Assembly (NCBI GenBank): GCA_025354845.1
Contig: JANXMD010000662.1
Span: forward strand, 1-15,415
DNA: 15,415 nucleotides
Source of the DNA: Verrucomicrobiota bacterium
GTDB taxonomy: Bacteria > Verrucomicrobiota > Verrucomicrobiia > Limisphaerales > UBA9464
Direction: 5' to 3'
Under the pieces are notes generated by a model. The model was not told the origin of the DNA. It searched no databases and was given only the letters and a program-made list of their open reading frames with translations. A program made the position numbers and the translations under genes. Below are positions 12,955-15,415 of this stretch, one piece after another. Within the stretch, counting starts at the first letter, position 1. Every line of letters begins with the position of its first letter.

Positions 12955-14379
12955 TCAAGTCGTCCGGCTCAACAGATGATGGACGACGTCAGCGGCGGTG
13001 TAGTGCGTGGCGCCCGCCGGGATGAATCGGGTGAGTCCGGCGACCTCATCGCCGGTGGTGATCAACGCGGGCTCCGGAGAGCCGTCGGACTGAATCTGTC
13101 CAAGGCCGATGGTGGCCATCAGGCCGTTACAAATGCACTTTCGACCCTCGGTTTCTTCGACGTGACCCCCCTTTCGGATGAAGTGTTCCTCCGGCTCGCC
13201 GGGGCATCGGTAACCGAGTTCGTCCGGTCCCTTTCGATAGGGGCGCCGCAGATAGCCGAGGTCACAAATGCGGTGCCGGTCCCGGTAGGTTTCGGCGTCC
13301 GCTAGCGTGCCTTCGAGACGGGCGACCTTGAAGGGAAAGCCGGTAGGGGAAGCGAGCGGATCGGTGAAGACATCGAGGGTTCCGGCGCGCACCGAATTGA
13401 GGACGCGTGATTTGAGTCCGGCTTCGACTCCGGATTCGTCGCAGAAGGCAAAGGCAGTGCCCACCTGAATCCCGGCGGCCCCGGTTTGAAGCGCTTCGGC
13501 GAGGCGTTGCGGGGTCGCGTACGACCCGGCGAGCCAGAAAGGAAGTCCGAGCGCGCGGATCTTTTCCAGATCAGGGACGTCGCGGTCACCGTACACCGGT
13601 TCGCCACGTTCGTTCAACTGAAGCGCGCCGCGCGGTGGGGCGTTGTGGCCACCGGCGGTGGGGCCTTCCACGACAAAACCGTCCACTCGACCACTGGCCT
13701 TGCGGGCGAGGGTGAGGGCCAGGACGTAGGAAGAGATGATCGCGAGGAATTGGGGACGTCGAAGGGGCGGAACCGTTCCCCCACAGAACTCAACCGGGTC
13801 GAAGGTGGAAACGAAGTCGTCGCCGGGTTCCGCACCCTCCACCTCAATTTTCAACCGAGCGGGAAGGCCTGCGGCGAGTTGGTCGAGGACACCCGGAATC
13901 GCCATGGGAATGCCGGCACCCATGAGAACGTAGTCGACACCGGCGAGCAGAGCGCCAAACAGGGAGGGCAAGGTGGGCAGCTGAACCTTCTGCAGGTAGT
14001 TGATGCCAACCCGGCCCGGATGACCCTCGCGGGCCAAGAAAACCTCGGCGAAGTTGGCCACCACCAACCGCTCCACTTGGGACCGCAGCGGGGGATGATT
14101 GAGCAAGGGAAGCGGGCGGAAGGGTTCGCCGGGAGCTTTGCCGGCAGCGACGTAGTGCTGTTCCCACACGCGTTTCGCCACGTCGGGAATCGGAAAGTGG
14201 TCGAAGGCTCGGCGCAGGTGTCCCCCGGGATCCCCCTCCTGAAGACGGCGGGCGACGATGACGTCGATCGCGGTGCCGGAGACGACGCCCAATTGTCCGA
14301 GCTGCGAGACGGTCCGGGCGAGCCGCCAGTTGGAAACACCGGTTCCCATGCCGCCCTGAATGATGATCGGATGTGACAT
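12955..14379 (-). CDS. Nitronate monooxygenase (2-nitropropane dioxygenase) family flavoprotein with C-terminal Cys extension
   Basis: The product has 474 residues from the ATG at 14379. The frame is open to 14472, but the extra 31 residues are Arg/Ser-rich and unlike the family. It is a TIM-barrel FMN protein: the first strand and loop are IIIQGGMGTGVSNWRLA (5-21), the catalytic-type His245 sits in EGPTAGGHNAPPRG (238-251), and phosphate binding is seen in WLAGSYATPQRLAEALQTGA (282-301) and GIQVGTAFAFCDESG (303-317). The family oxidises alkyl nitronates with FMN and O2; enoyl-ACP reductases of the FabK type share the fold, so the substrate is not certain. It is clearly longer than the usual 320-360 residues. 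The extra C-terminal part (about 365-474) holds Cys372, Cys392, Cys415 and Cys417 with nearby His, suggestive of a metal or Fe-S site. It is cytoplasmic with no signal peptide. A purine-rich GGTGGA lies about 15 bases before the ATG, too far for a normal Shine-Dalgarno. Confidence 0.9.
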   Translation of the reverse strand: MSHPIIIQGGMGTGVSNWRLARTVSQLGQLGVVSGTAIDVIVARRLQEGDPGGHLRRAFDHFPIPDVAKRVWEQHYVAAGKAPGEPFRPLPLLNHPPLRSQVERLVVANFAEVFLAREGHPGRVGINYLQKVQLPTLPSLFGALLAGVDYVLMGAGIPMAIPGVLDQLAAGLPARLKIEVEGAEPGDDFVSTFDPVEFCGGTVPPLRRPQFLAIISSYVLALTLARKASGRVDGFVVEGPTAGGHNAPPRGALQLNERGEPVYGDRDVPDLEKIRALGLPFWLAGSYATPQRLAEALQTGAAGIQVGTAFAFCDESGVEAGLKSRVLNSVRAGTLDVFTDPLASPTGFPFKVARLEGTLADAETYRDRHRICDLGYLRRPYRKGPDELGYRCPGEPEEHFIRKGGHVEETEGRKCICNGLMATIGLGQIQSDGSPEPALITTGDEVAGLTRFIPAGATHYTAADVVHHLLSRTT

Positions 14380-14418
14380 CGTGATTGGATTCCACCGCCG
14401 CCTTCCGTCCTCTCCCGG

Positions 14419-14432
14419 ATCGTTGGAACGAT
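14419..14432. promoter_or_regulatory. Palindrome upstream of the nitronate monooxygenase homologue (possible operator)
   Basis: ATCGTT-GG-AACGAT is a perfect 6-bp inverted repeat with a two-base centre, 40 bp upstream of the ATG at 14379. Its size and position would suit a dimeric regulator binding near a promoter. No -35/-10 boxes can be assigned with confidence, and no regulator gene is adjacent. This is a candidate only. Confidence 0.2.
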
Positions 14433-14462
14433 TCCACGGGAGGAGGCCGGAAGACCGACGTC

Positions 14463-14490
14463 TGCCCGACACGCTGGCTGTCGTCGGGCA
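14463..14490. terminator. Hairpin downstream of the NIPSNAP gene
   Basis: TGCCCGAC and GTCGGGCA form a perfect 8-bp stem around a 12-base loop. It lies about 90 bp past the stop of the NIPSNAP gene and upstream of the nitronate monooxygenase homologue, in a 200-bp gap. No T-run follows on the minus strand (GACGTCGG comes next), so it is not a classical intrinsic terminator. It may slow transcription or stabilise an mRNA 3' end. The remainder of the gap, 14380-14579, holds nothing else I can support. Confidence 0.3.
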
Positions 14491-14579
14491 AGGGATCCAA
14501 CCGCCGATTGGCGATCTGTGACTCGTCTTTGCTTGGAGAGGCTGAGGAGAAGTCGCGGTGAACGGAGATGGCCGGCCGC

Positions 14580-15380
14580 TTAGATCTGCGATGCCGGCAT
14601 CCGCTTGAGGAACACGTTGATGATCTTTGAAACGTTGTCCTTGTATTGCGGATCGCTACTGAGCGTCTTCCACGCGGGCGCGCCACCAAACCCCTTCCAG
14701 TGCTCCTTGTGCGCTTCCATGCTCTCGCCAGAGACCATGTACACGAGATTGGGCATGCCGGTGCCGAGGATCGTCTGCGCAAAAAACACGGGAGAGAGTC
14801 CGACCTCCTTCATCAGCGGCACCTCGCCGGCATTGAACATCTTCACCTTGTTGATGCCCTTGCCTTCGCTGTGGCTTTGATAGGTGCGCAGCTCGAAAAT
14901 CCAGGGTTTCTTCTCCGCGGCGGAGGGGGGGACGGCCAATTGCTTCATGGAGTCGAACGCCACCAGCAGGGAACTCTCGAATCGCTGGTAGGTGGGATCC
15001 GATTTCGCGGTGTTGAGATAGTCGCCGGCGGCGGCCTGATACGCAGCGTCTGCGGCGAGCTTGGCGGGCACCTCGGCGAAGGCGCCGGGCGTCGCGAAGG
15101 GAATCAGAACGTACACCTTGTTGTTGGTCGTCTCCTGGATTTCGGTGAACACGCCGATCGGTTGGATGCCCAGGCGGTTGTAGGCGGGCACTGCCGCTTT
15201 CTCCCAATACTCACCGATGCGCTGGACCTGGGCTGCGGTCTGCGTGGTGTACACGCGCAATTCGTAATACTGCGACGCGCTGGAATCGGCGGCGGCGAGG
15301 CGTTGAGGCAGGACGACTGCCGCGAGCAGGGCCACGAAGGCCAGCAGGCAGCGGAAGCGACGACGGGAGGCGGGAGTCAT
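14580..15380 (-). CDS. Secreted NIPSNAP family protein with two tandem domains
   Basis: The product has 266 residues from the ATG at 15380. A GTG three codons upstream (15389) is possible, but the ATG starts cleanly on the signal peptide: basic TPASRRRFR, hydrophobic CLLAFVALLAAVVLP (11-25) and LAAA at 29-32. The mature protein has two NIPSNAP-type ferredoxin-like halves, the first opening with YYELRVYTT (38-46) and the second, in the C-terminal half, with WIFELRTYQSHSEGKG. Together they would make one dimeric alpha/beta-barrel unit. The second half keeps GMPNLVYMVSGESMEAHKEHWKGF, the usual family pattern. NIPSNAP proteins have no agreed enzymatic function. Exported forms are frequent in Planctomycetes and Verrucomicrobia, so this copy fits the background. 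It may or may not share a promoter with the downstream flavoprotein, as the gap is 200 bp. Only 35 bp of upstream DNA are in the window. Confidence 0.9.
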   Translation of the reverse strand: MTPASRRRFRCLLAFVALLAAVVLPQRLAAADSSASQYYELRVYTTQTAAQVQRIGEYWEKAAVPAYNRLGIQPIGVFTEIQETTNNKVYVLIPFATPGAFAEVPAKLAADAAYQAAAGDYLNTAKSDPTYQRFESSLLVAFDSMKQLAVPPSAAEKKPWIFELRTYQSHSEGKGINKVKMFNAGEVPLMKEVGLSPVFFAQTILGTGMPNLVYMVSGESMEAHKEHWKGFGGAPAWKTLSSDPQYKDNVSKIINVFLKRMPASQI

Positions 15381-15415
15381 GACGGCCACTGCTAGGCGGG
15401 GACCGTGGGACGAGC

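Noticed and set aside
12296..12958. 220-codon minus-strand ORF over the repeat region
   Set aside because: It overlaps the true start of the DUF1553 gene in another frame and is made largely of translated repeats and hairpins. A 47-codon frame within the same stretch looks more protein-like and is discussed separately.
14380..14472. N-terminal extension of the nitronate monooxygenase homologue
   Set aside because: The extra 31 residues are Arg/Ser/Pro-rich and precede the usual first beta-strand of the barrel, so the ATG at 14379 is the likelier start.
1..15415. tRNA, rRNA, riboswitch or transposase genes
   Set aside because: I looked for cloverleaf-like segments, conserved rRNA stretches and transposase motifs in the intergenic regions and frames and found none I could support.

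Overview
The window reads as GC-rich (over 60% by eye) chromosomal DNA from a PVC-superphylum bacterium. Verrucomicrobiota is most likely, perhaps a Pedosphaera/Limisphaerales-type lineage. Three things point there. Two gene pairs encode planctomycete-type cytochrome c/DUF1549/DUF1553 proteins followed by DUF1501 proteins. The left edge holds a PVC-type membrane-bound dehydrogenase. A pseudopilin-like protein carries both the prepilin leader and an exact H-X9-DG signature. The phylum assignment is inference, because the window holds no rRNA or other marker gene.

Layout. (A) 1-5022, minus strand: a tight operon read right to left, with a di-heme PSCyt1-DUF1549-DUF1553 protein (2275-5022), a Tat-exported DUF1501 protein (782-2251) and the start of a PVC-type dehydrogenase that runs off the left edge (1-772). 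(B) 5023-5078: a short divergent promoter interval. (C) 5079-6876, plus strand: the H-X9-DG pseudopilin-like protein, then an exported epoxide-hydrolase-type alpha/beta hydrolase. (D) 6877-7000: a convergent gap. (E) 7001-12482, minus strand: a second DUF1553/DUF1501 pair (10074-12482 and 8594-10045), followed 18 bp later by an RNA methyltransferase with an added helical-repeat N-terminus (7001-8575). (F) 12483-12954: a 472-bp intergenic stretch with two copies of a hairpin-forming repeat, a terminator-like hairpin and a 47-codon ORF of uncertain status. (G) 12955-14379 and 14580-15380, minus strand: a nitronate-monooxygenase-type FMN protein with an unusual Cys-containing C-terminal extension, and a secreted double-NIPSNAP protein.

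How the genes may work together. Blocks A and E each pair a predicted periplasmic multiheme protein with a Tat-exported alkaline-phosphatase-superfamily-like DUF1501 protein. Block A adds a beta-propeller dehydrogenase that could feed electrons to the hemes. The DUF1501/DUF1549/DUF1553 families are abundant in Planctomycetes and Verrucomicrobia, often near polysaccharide-degradation genes, but their biochemistry is largely unknown. No sulfatase, glycoside hydrolase or transporter is visible here to name a substrate. None of the ten protein starts has a convincing Shine-Dalgarno sequence, so several start sites rest on signal-peptide and domain position rather than on a ribosome binding site.

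I found no CRISPR array, transposase, integrase, tRNA, rRNA or recognisable defence system. The least explained parts are the repeat-bearing stretch at 12483-12954, the domain insertion in the second DUF1553 protein, the helical-repeat/THUMP methyltransferase and the C-terminal extension of the nitronate monooxygenase homologue.
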